Below, one piece after another: positions 63,016 to 64,000 of a stretch of DNA of 64,000 nucleotides (its first letter is position 1; every line of letters starts with the position of its first letter). The notes under the pieces were generated by a model. That model was not told the origin of the DNA. It did not search any database and saw nothing but the letters and a program-made list of their open reading frames with translations. Location: positions 1,924,501-1,988,500 of the forward strand of contig CM053154.1 in the NCBI GenBank assembly GCA_028571685.1. The letters run 5' to 3'. This DNA is from Heterohyrax brucei. Taxonomy: Eukaryota > Chordata > Mammalia > Hyracoidea > Procaviidae. The position numbers and the translations under genes were made by a program.

Positions 63016-64000
63016 GGTTCCTCAGCTTCAGAAGAAAACCTCACAGCAGGCAGACCCTGTGAGGGGATAACCAGCCCCCTCCGAGACGCGGGGCGCCAAG
63101 ACGAGAAGGAGCACTCCGGCCAGAACGTCCGCCCCGACGCGCCCCCCTCGTGGGCTGTTGGCGCCCAGCTGTGACTGTGCTGAACCAGGAGAAGTTGGAA
63201 GTAGGGAGGACGCCTGTTCAGATGACTCAGGAAGTCTCCCCTGTGGAACCAGAGGCCCTGGGCTCCTGTTTTAGGTGTCTGAAGAGCTACGTGGAAATCA
63301 TTCCCTCACGAGACATTCCCTGATAACTTCTCAACCGAGATTGCCCTCCAGCTGATTCCGTCTCACGGAGAATACAAAACCAGATCAACTTGGGTCCTGA
63401 GAGGCCTCCAGTTTGGAGCCCCTGCTGGTGGAGAGGCATGTTTTCCAAACGGTGAACCGGCTCTGCCAGGGAAGCCTCGTCTCCTTGGCTGGGTTCTTGC
63501 TCCAGAGTGAGGCCTGCAGGGCTGGCCAACGGGACATTCTCCCTTAGAGGGTGGCACTCTCTAGCTTTCTCTTGAAGCCACCAAGCATCGCTGAGCAGTA
63601 AAGGCAGACAGTTTATCAATGGCCATCATCATTCTCTTGGGGGAGTCCCACTGACGTCCTCAGCAGTTAACGTTTTGTGCCTTTGAAACCAAGTGACAGG
63701 CTGAAGTAGAGACCCTCGGACAGACAGAACTGAATATGGAACCTGAAGCTTGGGGCGCGGGCATCCCCACCCCGCACCCTCCTCCGAGCCAGCGTGGGGC
63801 TGGCTGTGACTTACAGCCTGAGAACCAGCAGACAGTCCTTGTTAGTGCGGGGGTGGAAACACGTATGCCGAGTCGACACATTTCCCTGCAGAAAATCGGC
63901 AGTAACTGATGATTAAGTCTGCTGGAGAAAAGGCTGCTGCCTCTCCCATTTATGTCTCTTTTGCTAAAATAGAGTTTCATTCCCACACCTGCCCTCGTAG
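63016..64000. other. Unassigned sequence
   Basis: A short CpG-dense patch (63085-63170, with gagacgcggggcgccaagac and gtccgccccgacgcgccccc) is the only composition anomaly. No gene recognised up to the window edge. Confidence 0.35.

Overview
This window is nuclear DNA from a placental mammal, and almost certainly an afrotherian (elephant, manatee or hyrax type). The main evidence is about twenty copies of a tRNA-derived SINE whose sequence I recognise from memory as the Afrotheria-specific AfroSINE. With it occur an RTE (BovB-like) LINE that has the same 3' end, and a second SINE with a tRNA-Gly head. No repeat-finder or database search was run, so every family name rests on recalled consensus sequences.

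No protein-coding gene, functional tRNA, rRNA or other RNA gene could be supported. The longest open frames (up to about 235 codons) lie in GC-rich, stop-poor sequence, in minisatellites or across SINEs, and I read them as chance. The region looks like a GC-rich, possibly subtelomere-like intergenic or intronic stretch. Most recognisable features are transposon remains and tandem repeats.

Layout: 1-13 kb is mainly unassigned sequence with a tetranucleotide tract, two SINEs, TG-rich tracts, a GC-rich minisatellite with a 174-bp higher-order period and a CpG-rich patch. From 13 to 21.6 kb lies a dense transposon cluster: RTE LINE with reverse-transcriptase remnants, a Tigger DNA transposon split by a 5'-intact, 3'-truncated L1 piece, MaLR-type LTRs, L1 fragments, a hAT element, and a tail-to-tail SINE pair. 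From 21.6 to 29 kb is mostly unassigned sequence. From 29 to 38 kb there are L1 3' ends, SINEs, a 760-bp CA/TA tract and a fold-back mariner element. Around 42.9-46.2 kb is a second cluster, where a near-complete MaLR-type element with two LTRs sits inside a second copy of the fold-back mariner and a degenerate minisatellite follows. From 46 kb to the end are scattered SINE, RTE and L1 fragments, a 35-bp minisatellite inside an LTR-like repeat, a long CA tract, and a CpG island at about 53.1-53.5 kb with no identifiable gene.

The elements relate functionally as parasites of one another. The SINE 3' ends match the RTE LINE 3' end, which suggests RTE enzymes moved them. The MaLR element lacks coding capacity and would have depended on ERV-L-type proteins, and the fold-back mariners would have needed a transposase from elsewhere. 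I found no new biochemical system. The observations most worth following are the fold-back mariner family, the two nested insertions and the orphan CpG island.
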